From positions 62,001 through 126,000 of the forward strand of contig NZ_JACJUQ010000001.1 in the NCBI RefSeq assembly GCF_014235845.1: a stretch of 64,000 bases of DNA, read 5' to 3'. Below the pieces are notes generated by a model. It saw only the letters and a program-made list of their open reading frames with translations, had not been told where the DNA came from and did no database searches. Source of the DNA: Pontivivens nitratireducens. Its GTDB lineage: Bacteria > Pseudomonadota > Alphaproteobacteria > Rhodobacterales > Rhodobacteraceae. Both the position numbers and the translations under genes were made by a program. Below, piece after piece: positions 8,112-17,403 of the stretch. Every line of letters begins with the position of its first letter. The stretch's first letter is position 1.

Positions 8112-8666
8112 GTGATGCATCTGATCGCCCTCGGCGCCAATCTTTCCGGTCCGTTGGGCACCCCCGCGCAGACGCTGAACCGCGCCATGGATCAGGTTCA
8201 GGCCGCAGGTTTGCGCGTGACCGCGTGCAGCCCCACCTACACCACACCCGCATGGCCCGCCGGTTCCGGCCCGGATTTCGCAAATGCGGCACTGTGCGCC
8301 GAATCCATCCGGTCGCCCTATCAGGTTCTGGACATCCTGCACGGGATCGAGGCCGAGCTGGGCCGTGTGCGCGGGCGCCGGTGGGGCACGCGGATCTGTG
8401 ATCTGGATCTGTTGGGCAGCGATGATTTGATCCTGCCGGATCGGGCGGAGGTTCAGAGGTGGATGGACCTTGATACGGCGAACGCACCGCCACCGGTTCC
8501 GACGGGTCTGATCCTGCCACATCCGCGCCTGCATGAACGCGCATTCGTCCTGGTTCCGTTGGCCGATGTGGCGCCCGACTGGGTGCATCCGCTGACCGGT
8601 CATACGGTGGCGCAGATGTGTGCGGCGCTGCCTGCGGATGCGCGCAGCGCCATACGTCGCGTCTGA
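8112..8666 (+). CDS. folK: 2-amino-4-hydroxy-6-hydroxymethyldihydropteridine diphosphokinase
   Basis: Transfers pyrophosphate from ATP to 6-hydroxymethyl-dihydropterin in folate synthesis. The 184-residue product starts with (M)[10 protein letters not shown] and contains the HPPK signature [13 protein letters not shown] (metal-binding Asp pair, about residues 97-109) and [18 protein letters not shown] near 137-154. GTG at 8112 and ATG at 8115 are both usable; GGGAG lies just upstream. folP and folB are not adjacent, so the gene stands alone upstream of rpoZ. Confidence 0.94.
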   Translation: MMHLIALGANLSGPLGTPAQTLNRAMDQVQAAGLRVTACSPTYTTPAWPAGSGPDFANAALCAESIRSPYQVLDILHGIEAELGRVRGRRWGTRICDLDLLGSDDLILPDRAEVQRWMDLDTANAPPPVPTGLILPHPRLHERAFVLVPLADVAPDWVHPLTGHTVAQMCAALPADARSAIRRV

Positions 8667-8760
8667 CCCGGAAATTTGGCCTTTCACCCGCCTTGCATCC
8701 CGCCCCGGCGCGCGTTACATGCATGTTTTCCCCGACCACGAAATCAGTGGAGGCCACCCC

Positions 8761-9114
8761 ATGGCACGCGTTACAGTCGAAGATTGCGTAGACAAGGTTC
8801 CCAACCGGTTCGAGCTGGTCATGCTGGCCGCCCACCGCGCGCGTGAGCTGAGCACCGGCGCACCGCTGACCGTCGATCGCGACAACGACAAGAACCCGGT
8901 CGTCGCCCTGCGTGAGATCGCGGATGAGACCCTGACCGCCAACAAGCTGCGTGAGCAGGCGATCGAGTATTACCAGCGCCAGATCGAGGTGGACGAGCCC
9001 GAGGAAGATCAAATGGCTCTGCTGATGGGCGATGGCGGCGACAAGCCCACCGAGGACGACATGTCCGAGGAATCGCTGCTGCGCGCCCTGATGGAAGCGC
9101 AAGGCGAGAAATGA
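8761..9114 (+). CDS. rpoZ: RNA polymerase omega subunit
   Basis: Small subunit that helps fold and retain beta-prime in RNA polymerase and forms part of a ppGpp site. The 117 residues begin [20 protein letters not shown] and contain the conserved ARELSTGA and [12 protein letters not shown] segments (about 25-65), followed by an acidic tail. GTGGAGG lies about 10 bases before the ATG. It is 18 bp upstream of rsh; the rpoZ-rsh order is conserved widely and links ppGpp synthesis with its polymerase target. Confidence 0.97.
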   Translation: MARVTVEDCVDKVPNRFELVMLAAHRARELSTGAPLTVDRDNDKNPVVALREIADETLTANKLREQAIEYYQRQIEVDEPEEDQMALLMGDGGDKPTEDDMSEESLLRALMEAQGEK

Positions 9115-9132
9115 TCACGATGAGAGGGCATC

Positions 9133-11307
9133 ATGGCTGACGGCAGCACCGAAGGCCGCTCTCTCTTCCAGCCTGCTGCGGCGGACCTCGCCGCGCGGGC
9201 ACGTGAATACAACCCGAACTCCAATTCCGCCCTGATCGAGGCCGCCTATGCCTATGCGCAGAATGCCCATTCCGATCAGCGCCGCCGCTCGGGCGAGGCG
9301 TATTTCACGCATCCCCTTGCCGTGGCGGAAATGCTGGTGAACCAGCAACTCGACGATGCCACCATCGTTACGGCCCTGCTGCACGACACGGTTGAGGATA
9401 CAGGCTCCACCCATCAGGAGGTGACGCGCCTGTTCGGGCAGGAAATCGCCGATCTGGTCAATGGCGTGACCAAGCTGACCAAGCTGGAGCTTTCCTCCGC
9501 CGAAACGAAGCAGGCGGAGAACTTCCACAAGCTGCTGATGGCCGTGGCAAAGGACCTGCGGGTTCTGTTGGTCAAGCTGGCCGACCGCCTGCACAACATG
9601 CGCACCATCCGCCACATGCGTCCGGCAAAGCAGAAGCAAAAGGCGCAGGAGACCATGGACATCTACGCGCCGCTCGCCGGGCGGATGGGGATGCAGTCCA
9701 TGCGTGAGGAGTTGGAGGATCTCAGCTTCCGCGTGCTTCAGCCCGAGGCGCGATCCTCGGTCATTCGCCGTTTCATCACGCTGAAATACGAAACCGGTGA
9801 GATCATTCCCAAGATCACCGACGATATCGAGAAGGCGCTGGCGCAGGCCGGCATCCCCGCCCAGGTCACGGGGCGTGAGAAGCGCCCCTTCTCGATCTGG
9901 CGCAAGCTCAACGACAAGAACGACCCCGAGGGCGATTTCTACCGCCTCTCCGACATCTTCGGATTTCGGATCATCGTGCAGAGCGAGGAAGACTGCTATC
10001 GCGCGCTGGGTGTGGTTCACCGCCGCTGGAACGCCGTGCCGGGGCGGTTCAAGGATTATATCTCGCAACCGAAATCCAATGGCTACCGGTCGATCCACAC
10101 GACGGTTTCCGGCCGCTCCGCCCGGCGGGTCGAAATGCAGATCCGCACGCGTGAGATGCATGACGTCAACGAAAGCGGTGTCGCCGCCCACTGGACCTAT
10201 CGCGACGGTGTGCGGTTCGAGAATCCGTTCGCGGCCGACCCCTTGGCCTGGCTCAAGGACCTCAGCGAGGGGTTGGCCAACTCCGACAATCCGTCCGAGT
10301 TTCTGGAGCACGCCAAGCTGGAGATGTTTCAGGATCAGGTGTTTTGCTTCACCCCCAAGGGCAAGGTGGTCAAGCTGCCGCGCGGGGCTACTCCACTGGA
10401 TTTCGCCTATGCGATCCACACCAATCTGGGCAATTCCTGCGTCGGTGCGAAGGTGGACAACCGGCGCGTGCCGCTATTTACCCGCCTGCGCAATGGCCAA
10501 TCGGTGACGATCATTTCCGCACCGGGGCAGAAACCGCAGGCCAGTTGGGCCGAACTGGTGGTGACGGGCCGGGCCAAGACCGCGATCCGCCGCCACGCAA
10601 AGGAAGAGGAGCGCGAGGCCCAGATCCGTCTGGGACAGGAATTCGCCCGCGTAGCCTTCGCCAAGGTTGGCAAGAAGGCCACGGACAAGGCGCTCGACAC
10701 CGCGGCGGAGAGGCTGAATATCCAGGGCGGCTCCGACGAATTGCTGCGCGCACTGGGCGCGACCGACCTGTCGGGCGATGCGGTGGTTGCGGTGCTGTAT
10801 TCCGAACTGGTCGATATCGGTCCCGAGGAGCGTGGAGGCGCCGATGGCGTCATCGGACTGGATCCCGGTCAGGCCGCGCGCGCGGCGCTGTGCTGCGAAC
10901 CCTTGCCGGGTGAACGGATCGTTGGCATCACGTTTCGCGGGCAGGGGGTGGAGGTTCACGCCATCGACTGCCCCCGGCTGGGCGAATACGAGGAACAGCC
11001 CGAACGTTGGGTCGATCTGAAATGGGGGGTGGGCGAAAGCCTCGGCACCCATTCGGCCCGCCTGTCGATCACCATGGCGAACGATGCCGGGGTGCTGGGG
11101 CGTTTGTGCTCACTTGTGGGGGAACATAACGCCAATATCTCGGATGTGCGCATCGTTGATCCGAAACCGGATTTCTACGTTGTGGAATTCCGTGTCGATG
11201 TGCGGGATCTAAAGCACCTTTCGCGGATCGAGACGGCGATCAAGGCCGATTCGGCGGTGACAGATGTTCTGCGTCAGCGTAACCCGGGGGTCAGGCAATC
11301 CGCCTGA
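9133..11307 (+). CDS. rsh: bifunctional (p)ppGpp synthetase/hydrolase (RelA/SpoT homologue)
   Basis: Makes and degrades the stringent-response alarmone ppGpp. The 724-residue protein has the full long-RSH layout: HD hydrolase domain with His60 and His84-Asp85 in LLHDTVEDT; synthetase domain near 230-350 including FKDYISQPKSNGYRSIHT; TGS domain about 395-460 (FTPKGKVVKLPRGATPLDFAYAIH begins it); and a C-terminal ACT domain about 650-724. The intact HD motif and the RFKD-type synthetase motif both favour a bifunctional enzyme, the usual single RSH of alphaproteobacteria. It is probably co-transcribed with rpoZ and the genes downstream. Confidence 0.97.
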   Translation: MADGSTEGRSLFQPAAADLAARAREYNPNSNSALIEAAYAYAQNAHSDQRRRSGEAYFTHPLAVAEMLVNQQLDDATIVTALLHDTVEDTGSTHQEVTRLFGQEIADLVNGVTKLTKLELSSAETKQAENFHKLLMAVAKDLRVLLVKLADRLHNMRTIRHMRPAKQKQKAQETMDIYAPLAGRMGMQSMREELEDLSFRVLQPEARSSVIRRFITLKYETGEIIPKITDDIEKALAQAGIPAQVTGREKRPFSIWRKLNDKNDPEGDFYRLSDIFGFRIIVQSEEDCYRALGVVHRRWNAVPGRFKDYISQPKSNGYRSIHTTVSGRSARRVEMQIRTREMHDVNESGVAAHWTYRDGVRFENPFAADPLAWLKDLSEGLANSDNPSEFLEHAKLEMFQDQVFCFTPKGKVVKLPRGATPLDFAYAIHTNLGNSCVGAKVDNRRVPLFTRLRNGQSVTIISAPGQKPQASWAELVVTGRAKTAIRRHAKEEEREAQIRLGQEFARVAFAKVGKKATDKALDTAAERLNIQGGSDELLRALGATDLSGDAVVAVLYSELVDIGPEERGGADGVIGLDPGQAARAALCCEPLPGERIVGITFRGQGVEVHAIDCPRLGEYEEQPERWVDLKWGVGESLGTHSARLSITMANDAGVLGRLCSLVGEHNANISDVRIVDPKPDFYVVEFRVDVRDLKHLSRIETAIKADSAVTDVLRQRNPGVRQSA

Positions 11308-11358
11308 AACGGCCTTTGCCGACATCCGCGAAACCCCTGACCGAGGACAGGCGACATC

Positions 11359-12012
11359 ATGGTGTTCAAGCGCAGAAAACCGCTGAGCATCCTGCAATGG
11401 GTGCGTGAGGGCATCCTGCCCCGCGCAGGTTGGCGACGGGTTGTCGAATACCTCGTCCACCGGCTGCGCCGCCTGCCGGACAGTCCGCACAAGATATCGC
11501 TGGGAATAGCCTGCGGGGTCTTTACGTCGTTTTCTCCGTTCTTCGGGCTGCACATCATCGTTGCGATGGGGCTCGCGTGGATATTGCGCGGCAATGTCCT
11601 CGCCTCGGCCATCGGCACGTTTTTCGGCAATCCCATCACGTTTCCATTTATCGCCTATATCTCGCTGGAGGTCGGACGCTGGTTGACCGGGGCGGGGGGG
11701 ACCAGTGATTTCGGCGTCATCGCCCGATCCTTCGCAAATGCGGCAGAGGGGGTCTGGCTGACGACCAAGAGCTTCTTCGGCTACGGGCCGTCCTCCTGGG
11801 ACAGGCTGGCCGCGTTTTTCTACGATCTTTTCCTGCCCTACCTGATCGGCGGGATCATACCGGGATTGATCGGCGGCGTGCTGGCCTATTACCTCAGCCG
11901 ACCGCTGGTGCGGGCCTATCAGACCCGCCGGCGTGAGAAGAAGCTGAAACGGATCGCCGCACGCACCGCGGCGAAACAGCGTATCGCAAACGTCAACCAG
12001 CAGACCGACTGA
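11359..12012 (+). CDS. DUF2062 family inner-membrane protein
   Basis: The 217-residue protein has a basic N-terminus and two or three hydrophobic segments. The DUF2062 core is recognisable: SPHKISLGIACGVFTSFSPF (about 48-67), a helix with GLAWILRGN, and FFGNPITFPF (about 92-101). A Lys/Arg-rich cytoplasmic tail follows. The family is widespread next to lipid or cofactor genes but has no assigned activity. It lies 51 bp after rsh and 25 bp before pdxJ, so it is likely in the same operon. Confidence 0.85.
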   Translation: MVFKRRKPLSILQWVREGILPRAGWRRVVEYLVHRLRRLPDSPHKISLGIACGVFTSFSPFFGLHIIVAMGLAWILRGNVLASAIGTFFGNPITFPFIAYISLEVGRWLTGAGGTSDFGVIARSFANAAEGVWLTTKSFFGYGPSSWDRLAAFFYDLFLPYLIGGIIPGLIGGVLAYYLSRPLVRAYQTRRREKKLKRIAARTAAKQRIANVNQQTD

Positions 12013-12037
12013 CATCAGATTATCGTAAGGAGCGATC

Positions 12038-12778
12038 ATGCAGGACGACCGCCTCAGACTGGGAATCAACATCGACCACGTGGCCACCGTGCGCAATGCC
12101 CGGGGCGGCTACGTTCCCGATCCGCTTCGCGCCGCGAAGCTGGCCGAGCGGGCCGGTGCCGACGGTATCACCGCGCATCTGCGAGAGGATCGACGCCATA
12201 TCCGGGACGCCGATATTGACGCTCTTGTCGCGGAACTCAGCGTGCCACTGAACTTCGAGATGGCCGCGACCGATGAGATGCACGCCATCGCCCTGCGTCA
12301 CAAGCCGCACGCAATCTGCCTGGTGCCTGAGCGGCGCGAGGAACGCACGACCGAGGGCGGGCTGGAGGTCGCGGGCGATACCGAGCGTCTGGCCGCCTTT
12401 ATCGCTCCGCTGGCCGAACATAGCCGCGTCTCGCTGTTCGTGGCCGCCGACCCGACGCAGATCGAGGCCGCGTCCCGCGTCGGTGCCGCCGTGGTCGAGA
12501 TTCACACAGGCGCCTATTGCGATGCCCATAACGAGGGCCGGTTCGAGGATCGCGACTTCGAGCTTGCCCGCATTCGCAACGCCGCCGAACAGGCACATGC
12601 GGCAGGGTTGGAGGTTCACGCCGGTCACGGTCTGGCGTTCGACACGGTCGGTCCCATCGCCGCGATCCCCGAAATGCGGGAGCTGAATATCGGGCATTTC
12701 CTGATCGGTGAGGCGATCTTTCTGGGCCTCGAAGGGGCCATCGGTCATATGCGCCGCCTGATGGACGCCGCACGGTGA
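12038..12778 (+). CDS. pdxJ: pyridoxine 5'-phosphate synthase
   Basis: Condenses 1-deoxyxylulose 5-phosphate with 3-amino-2-oxopropyl phosphate to give pyridoxine 5'-phosphate in the DXP-dependent vitamin B6 route. The 246-residue TIM-barrel protein begins with [17 protein letters not shown] (6-22) and has THE-type segments: [12 protein letters not shown] around 154-165, VHAGHGL near 194-200, and a C-terminal [24 protein letters not shown] precedes the ATG. The pdxJ-acpS order is conserved across proteobacteria. Confidence 0.97.
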   Translation: MQDDRLRLGINIDHVATVRNARGGYVPDPLRAAKLAERAGADGITAHLREDRRHIRDADIDALVAELSVPLNFEMAATDEMHAIALRHKPHAICLVPERREERTTEGGLEVAGDTERLAAFIAPLAEHSRVSLFVAADPTQIEAASRVGAAVVEIHTGAYCDAHNEGRFEDRDFELARIRNAAEQAHAAGLEVHAGHGLAFDTVGPIAAIPEMRELNIGHFLIGEAIFLGLEGAIGHMRRLMDAAR

Positions 12779-12872
12779 GCGGTGCCTTGCCGCCTGCGCC
12801 GGGTGGGTTCTCTCGCTCGCCAATCGGGCGGGACAGTGCATCTGCCGCGCACACCCAGGTTCGTGTGCGCTT

Positions 12873-13304
12873 ATGATCCTGGGCATTGGCACCGATCTGG
12901 CGAATATCGAACGGATCGCCGGTACGATCGAGCGGTTCGGTGATCGGTTCCTGAACCGCTGCTACACCGATGTCGAACGGGCCAGATCCGAACGGATCGC
13001 CAATCGCGTGGAAAGCTATGCGAAGCGTTGGGCAGCCAAGGAAGCGTGCTCCAAGGCCTTGGGCACCGGCCTGCGCATGGGCATCGCATGGCGCGATATG
13101 GAGGTGCGAAACCTGCGCACCGGCCAGCCCACCATGCGCGTGACCGGCTGGGCGGCGGATCGGCTGGAAACCATGGTTCCACCGGGGTTCGAGCCGTTCA
13201 TCCACGTGACCCTGACCGACGATCACCCCTGGGCCAGCGCCTTTGTCGTGATCGAGGCGCGACCGATGGAACGCCCAGTCTCAGTTGACATTCCGGGGGC
13301 TTAG
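12873..13304 (+). CDS. acpS: holo-[acyl-carrier-protein] synthase
   Basis: Transfers 4'-phosphopantetheine from CoA to apo-ACP. The 143 residues show the two AcpS signatures: [12 protein letters not shown] at 4-15, with metal ligand Asp8, and [16 protein letters not shown] near 51-66, with the second acidic ligand Glu57. The length is normal for the group I family. It is separated from pdxJ by 94 bp without a visible gene and is followed 44 bp later by lepB. Confidence 0.96.
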   Translation: MILGIGTDLANIERIAGTIERFGDRFLNRCYTDVERARSERIANRVESYAKRWAAKEACSKALGTGLRMGIAWRDMEVRNLRTGQPTMRVTGWAADRLETMVPPGFEPFIHVTLTDDHPWASAFVVIEARPMERPVSVDIPGA

Positions 13305-13348
13305 CGCAAAAACCGCACAAGCGTCAAAACCAGTAAGGATAGCGTTTC

Positions 13349-14176
13349 ATGGCCAGCAAGAAATCCGAGGGCGGCGTGCTCGACACGCTCAAGACCGTCG
13401 TCTACGCCCTGCTTCTGGCCGGATTGATCCGCACACTGTTCTTTCAGCCGTTCTATATCCCCTCGGGTTCGATGAAGCCGACGCTTCTGGTCGGCGATTT
13501 TCTGTTCGTGAACAAGTTCGCCTACGGCTATTCCGCAGAATCCTGCCCGCTGGGCCTGTGCCCCTTTGACGGGCGCATCTGGTTCACCGAGCCGAAGCGC
13601 GGCGACATCGTCGTGTTCGCGCATCCGGCGAACGGCACGGACTACATCAAACGCCTGATCGGCCTGCCCGGCGATACGATCCAGATGCAGGGCGGCCGTC
13701 TGATCATCAACGGTGAGATGCTGCCCCTCGCCCCGGCGGAGACGTTCGAGGAAATCTACGAGGATCAGCAGGCCACCCGACCGCAATGCGCCAATGGAAC
13801 CGTTTCGCTGGGCGCGATCTGCCAGAAGGAACAATTCGTCGAGACCCTGCCCAACGGGGTGGAGCATATGGTGCTCAACATCGCGGACCGTTCGTCTGAC
13901 AATACGCCGGTCTATACCGTGCCGGATGAGCATTACTTCTTCATGGGCGACAACCGCGACAATTCCATCGACAGCCGCTTTTTCAACCGGATGCAGATCT
14001 CAGAGTTCCGCACCTCGCTGAGCGGACCGCCCGCGTTCAACGGCGGTGGCGTCGGCTTCGTGCATCGCGATCTGCTGATCGGCAAGGCGAACCTGGTGGT
14101 TCTGTCCGCCGCCGGCACCTCGCTGTTCAAGCCGTGGAACTGGCGTCTCGACAGGTTCTTCGAGTGGGTGGAGTGA
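13349..14176 (+). CDS. lepB: signal peptidase I
   Basis: Inner-membrane protease that removes Sec and Tat signal peptides. The 275-residue protein has one N-terminal transmembrane segment (about 13-32), then the catalytic Ser41 in [13 protein letters not shown] and Lys101 in [12 protein letters not shown], and box [14 protein letters not shown] near 199-211. A 20-30 residue insertion between the catalytic residues contains two Cys (SCPLGLCPF) and recurs in alphaproteobacterial LepB. Its stop overlaps the GTG of rnc (GTGA), indicating coupled translation. Confidence 0.97.
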   Translation: MASKKSEGGVLDTLKTVVYALLLAGLIRTLFFQPFYIPSGSMKPTLLVGDFLFVNKFAYGYSAESCPLGLCPFDGRIWFTEPKRGDIVVFAHPANGTDYIKRLIGLPGDTIQMQGGRLIINGEMLPLAPAETFEEIYEDQQATRPQCANGTVSLGAICQKEQFVETLPNGVEHMVLNIADRSSDNTPVYTVPDEHYFFMGDNRDNSIDSRFFNRMQISEFRTSLSGPPAFNGGGVGFVHRDLLIGKANLVVLSAAGTSLFKPWNWRLDRFFEWVE

Positions 14177-14859
14177 GCGCGAAGGAAGCACGCGCCGCCC
14201 TGATGCGGGCGCTGGGCCATCAGTTCACGGATATGGCCCTGTTGGAGCGTGCGCTGACGCATTCTTCCATCGCGAACCGGGCGCGCCCGGACAACCAACG
14301 ACTGGAATTTCTGGGCGACCGGGTTCTGGGACTGGTCATCGCGGAGGCATTGCTGAAGGAAGACAAATCCGCCGCCGAGGGGCAGATCGCCCCGCGTTTC
14401 AACGCCCTGGTGCGCAAGGAAGCCTGCGCCGCGATCGCCTCGCATATCGGCATAGGCGACGCGCTGATCCTGGGTCGGTCCGAGGCCCAGACCGGAGGCC
14501 GGCGCAAGACCGCCCTGCTGGGTGACGCGATGGAGGCCGTGATCGCCGCCGTCTATCGTGACGCCGGAATGGACAAGGCCCGGGAGGTCATCCTGCGCCT
14601 GTGGGCAGACCGCATCGCCGAGGCCGAGGAAGACGCCCGCGACGCGAAGACCCGGCTTCAGGAACTGGCGCAGGCGCGTGGTGAGGCGTTGCCCGTCTAC
14701 AAGATCGTCAACCGGCGTGGGCCGGATCACAAGCCGGTCTTCACGGTCGAGGTGACGCTCGAATCCGGTGGGACCGCATCGGCGGAGGCGAGCAGCAAAC
14801 GCGACGCCGAACAGCAGGCCGCCCGCCGCCTGCTTCAGGAGATTTCGCCCGATGAGTGA
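14173..14859 (+). CDS. rnc: ribonuclease III
   Basis: Cleaves double-stranded RNA in rRNA processing and mRNA decay. With the GTG start at 14173 the product is 228 residues, the family norm. Residues 42-52 ([11 protein letters not shown]) are the signature with Glu45 and Asp49; Asp118 and Glu121 in [12 protein letters not shown] complete the metal site. A double-stranded RNA-binding domain covers about 157-225. The start overlaps the lepB stop; upstream ATG codons would add residues from the lepB frame. It is followed immediately by era, as in many proteobacteria. Confidence 0.96.
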   Translation: MSAKEARAALMRALGHQFTDMALLERALTHSSIANRARPDNQRLEFLGDRVLGLVIAEALLKEDKSAAEGQIAPRFNALVRKEACAAIASHIGIGDALILGRSEAQTGGRRKTALLGDAMEAVIAAVYRDAGMDKAREVILRLWADRIAEAEEDARDAKTRLQELAQARGEALPVYKIVNRRGPDHKPVFTVEVTLESGGTASAEASSKRDAEQQAARRLLQEISPDE

Positions 14860-14878
14860 GCAAACATGAGTGAGCAAA
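14852..14878 (+). repeat. tandem duplication of the era start region
   Basis: ATGAGTGAGCAAA occurs at 14852-14864 and again at 14866-14878. The second copy is the era start. The first copy has the AGGAG at 14837-14841 at ideal distance and encodes a 5-codon frame (MSEQT) whose TGA overlaps the era ATG. The rnc stop lies inside the first copy. Confidence 0.8.
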
Positions 14879-15786
14879 AACAGACCCGCGCAGGCTTTGT
14901 TGCCCTGATAGGGGAGCCGAATGCAGGCAAGTCCACGCTGACCAACGCGATGGTCGGGGCCAAGGTCTCGATCGTGACGCACAAGGTACAGACCACCCGC
15001 GCGCGCATTCGCGGCGTCGCGATGCAGGGCGACAGCCAGCTGGTGCTGGTGGACACGCCCGGCCTGTTCCGCCCGCGCCGCAATCTGGACCGCGCGATGG
15101 TCAAGGCGGCGTGGTCCGGTGCGGCGGACGCGGACATCGTCGTGCTGCTGATCGAGGCGCACCGTGGAAAAACCGACGGCGTCGATGCGATCCTTGCCGC
15201 ACTGAAGGAACGCAACGTCGAGGGGCAGAAGGTCGCGCTGGCCATCAACAAGATCGACCGCATTCCCCGCGACCGGCTGCTGGCCCTGACGGCGGAAATG
15301 TCGAAGGAGTTCGACTTCGCCCAGATCTTCATGGTCTCGGCGGAGAAGGGCTACGGCGTGGATGACCTCAAGGTCTGGCTGGCGGGCCGCGTGCCTGAGG
15401 GGCCGTGGATGTATCCCGAGGATCAGATCGCGGACCTGCCGCTGCGCATGATCGCGGCGGAGATCACCCGCGAAAAACTGACCCTGCGCCTGCACCAGGA
15501 ACTGCCCTACCAATTGACGGTGGAGACGGAAAGCTGGGAGGAGCGCAAGGACGGGTCCGTGCGGATCGACCAGCTCATCTACGTCATGCGCGACGGTCAC
15601 AAGGGCATCGCCCTGGGCCCGAAGGGTGAGACGATCAAGGCGGTCAGCATGGCCGCGCGTGAGGAATTGACGGAATTTCTGGGCCGCAAGGTGCATCTGT
15701 TCCTGCAAATCAAGGTCCGGCCGAACTGGCTGGATGAGGCCGAGCGTTTCACCGAAATGGGGCTCGACATCAAAGATGGCGGCTGA
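14866..15786 (+). CDS. era: GTPase Era
   Basis: Essential GTPase that binds 16S rRNA and assists 30S assembly. The 306-residue protein has G1 GEPNAGKST near 13-21, an effector threonine region KVQTTRARI, G3 DTPG, G4 NKID near 126-129, and a C-terminal KH domain with GPKGETIKAVSMAAREELT near 253-271. The start codon at 14866 sits in a duplicated segment, so translation may depend on reinitiation from the 5-codon frame just upstream. The 3' end overlaps the DUF1491 gene by 11 bp. Confidence 0.97.
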   Translation: MSEQKQTRAGFVALIGEPNAGKSTLTNAMVGAKVSIVTHKVQTTRARIRGVAMQGDSQLVLVDTPGLFRPRRNLDRAMVKAAWSGAADADIVVLLIEAHRGKTDGVDAILAALKERNVEGQKVALAINKIDRIPRDRLLALTAEMSKEFDFAQIFMVSAEKGYGVDDLKVWLAGRVPEGPWMYPEDQIADLPLRMIAAEITREKLTLRLHQELPYQLTVETESWEERKDGSVRIDQLIYVMRDGHKGIALGPKGETIKAVSMAAREELTEFLGRKVHLFLQIKVRPNWLDEAERFTEMGLDIKDGG

Positions 15787-16111
15787 GCCGCGCCTCACCT
15801 CCGATTTCTGGGTCCACGCCTATCTGGCGCGGCTGCGTCTGAACGACATCCCGGTATTCGTGACAGCAAAGGGCGATCCCACCGCCGGTGCCGTGATCGT
15901 GAAGCTGAACACGCTGGACGGGGCCGCGCAGGCGTTCCACCGCTCCTACGACACGGATTACCGGCGGGTGTGGACGGAACTGGTCGCCGGTGACGATGCG
16001 GTGGTGGAGGCGGAACTGGCGCGCCAGCGCGCCGCCGATCCCGATCTGTGGATCGTGGAGGTTGAGGACCGCGCCGGGCGTCACCTGCTGGATCAGGAGG
16101 GCCTGCGGTGA
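15776..16111 (+). CDS. DUF1491 family protein
   Basis: The 111-residue soluble protein starts MAAEPRLTSDFWVHAYLARL and has the family core FVTAKGDPTAGAVIVKLN and DPDLWIVEVEDRAGRHLL. DUF1491 is an alphaproteobacterial family of unknown function, usually found between era and recO as here. The ATG lies inside the end of era, so translation is probably coupled. No catalytic motif can be picked out. Confidence 0.88.
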   Translation: MAAEPRLTSDFWVHAYLARLRLNDIPVFVTAKGDPTAGAVIVKLNTLDGAAQAFHRSYDTDYRRVWTELVAGDDAVVEAELARQRAADPDLWIVEVEDRAGRHLLDQEGLR

Positions 16112-16124
16112 GGCCCCGTGCCGC

Positions 16125-16880
16125 ATGATCGAATGGCGCGAACAGGGCATCCTGCTGTCTGTGCGCCGGCACGGTGAGGCGAACGCCATAATCGAGGTTT
16201 TGACCCGTGACCACGGCCTGCACGCGGGCGTCGTGCGCGGCGGGGCATCACGCAGGCAGGCGCCCCTGTTGCAGATCGGGGCGCAACTGGACCTGACATG
16301 GCGCGCGCGGATCGAGGATCATATCGGATCGTTCGTGGCCGAGCCCGTGCGGTCGCGCGCGGTTCCGATCATGGCGGACCGGGCGGCGCTGGCGACCTTG
16401 CAATCCGTGGCGGGTCTGCTGACCTCCTGCCTGCCCGAGCGTCAGCCGATCGAGGAACTGCATGACAGGACGCTTGATCTGCTGGACGCGCTGGCGCGGC
16501 AGCCGGACTGGCCGCAGCTTTACGCGCAATGGGAGTTGTCGCTTCTGGCGGATCTGGGATTTGGCCTTGACCTGAGCACCTGCGCGGTGACGGGGGGCAC
16601 ACAGCAGCTGCGCTTCGTATCTCCGAAATCGGGGCGGGCGGTGTCGCAGGCAGGTGCCGGTGACTGGGCGGATCGTCTGTTGCCGCTGCCGCTGTTCCTG
16701 CTGATGGGCGGCGATGCCTCGGCGGACGATACGCGCGATGCCCTGCGCATGACCGGGCATTTCCTGCGTCGCTGGCTGGCCCCGACGTTGAGCCGGACGA
16801 CCGTGCTGGACGCACGCGATCAGGCGGAGCGTGCCATCGTGGCGCAGTTGGTCAGAGGGGCAGAAACTCCAGACGGATGA
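16125..16880 (+). CDS. recO: DNA repair protein RecO
   Basis: RecFOR mediator that anneals single strands and loads RecA onto SSB-coated DNA. The 251-residue product starts MIEWREQGILLSVRRHGEAN, the OB-fold strand of RecO, followed by a helical domain with FGLDLSTCAVTGG near 146-158. The four-cysteine zinc finger of many RecO proteins is reduced to a single Cys, as in numerous alphaproteobacteria. The 3' end overlaps the convergent lipoprotein gene by 29 bp. It closes the pdxJ-to-recO run. Confidence 0.93.
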   Translation: MIEWREQGILLSVRRHGEANAIIEVLTRDHGLHAGVVRGGASRRQAPLLQIGAQLDLTWRARIEDHIGSFVAEPVRSRAVPIMADRAALATLQSVAGLLTSCLPERQPIEELHDRTLDLLDALARQPDWPQLYAQWELSLLADLGFGLDLSTCAVTGGTQQLRFVSPKSGRAVSQAGAGDWADRLLPLPLFLLMGGDASADDTRDALRMTGHFLRRWLAPTLSRTTVLDARDQAERAIVAQLVRGAETPDG

Positions 16881-17328
16881 CCCCCGCCGCATCGCGCACG
16901 ACCAGCACGCCGTTTTCCACCACGGCGGAGCGGGCGTCGATCATCGCGATGGCGATTTCCTCCTGCAGGTTCGACCGCTCGCAATCGGGCAAACGGGGCA
17001 CGATGATCGTCTCGACGACGAAAATCGGACCGGTGCCGAAATAATTCCCCCGGATAGCCTGACACGGCCCGGTGCCGTCGATCAGGCCGCCGGACAGGTC
17101 TACCTCCATCACCTGGCCCACCAGACGATCGTTGAGCACGGTGAGCGACCAATCTACGTCACCGATACGGGTGGGGATCACATCGGGTGTGACGTCCGGG
17201 GTCTCCAACGCCGCGATCTCCGCCCCGCGGGAGGGGGCAGGGCGTGGCGCAGGTGGCGTGACGACCTCACGCGGGGTGGTGTCACAGGCGGCGAGGGCGA
17301 GCAGCAGCAGGGGCACGAGGCGCAGCAT
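16852..17328 (-). CDS. META/HslJ-like lipoprotein
   Basis: The 158-residue protein has a lipoprotein signal MLRLVPLLLLALAAC with lipidated Cys15, a Pro-rich spacer, and a C-terminal domain that resembles META/HslJ: a Gly-Pro-Cys turn (TGPCQAIRGNY), an RLPDC segment followed by a helix, and a final strand LVVRDAAGVIRLEF. META proteins are linked to envelope or heat stress in E. coli; the role here is unknown. Starting at Met 17328 places the lipobox correctly. It runs convergent to recO with a 29-bp overlap. Confidence 0.75.
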   Translation of the reverse strand: MLRLVPLLLLALAACDTTPREVVTPPAPRPAPSRGAEIAALETPDVTPDVIPTRIGDVDWSLTVLNDRLVGQVMEVDLSGGLIDGTGPCQAIRGNYFGTGPIFVVETIIVPRLPDCERSNLQEEIAIAMIDARSAVVENGVLVVRDAAGVIRLEFLPL

Positions 17329-17403
17329 GGGCGGGGTATCCGTTGATTGGGTTCGCATAGAGCTACCCCGCACACCCCGCCGGGGCAAGTCGCCGCTTGC
17401 ACA

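Noticed and set aside
13933-15798. A 621-codon minus-strand open frame opposite rnc and era
   Set aside because: It is antisense to two clear housekeeping genes and the product has no recognisable family features.
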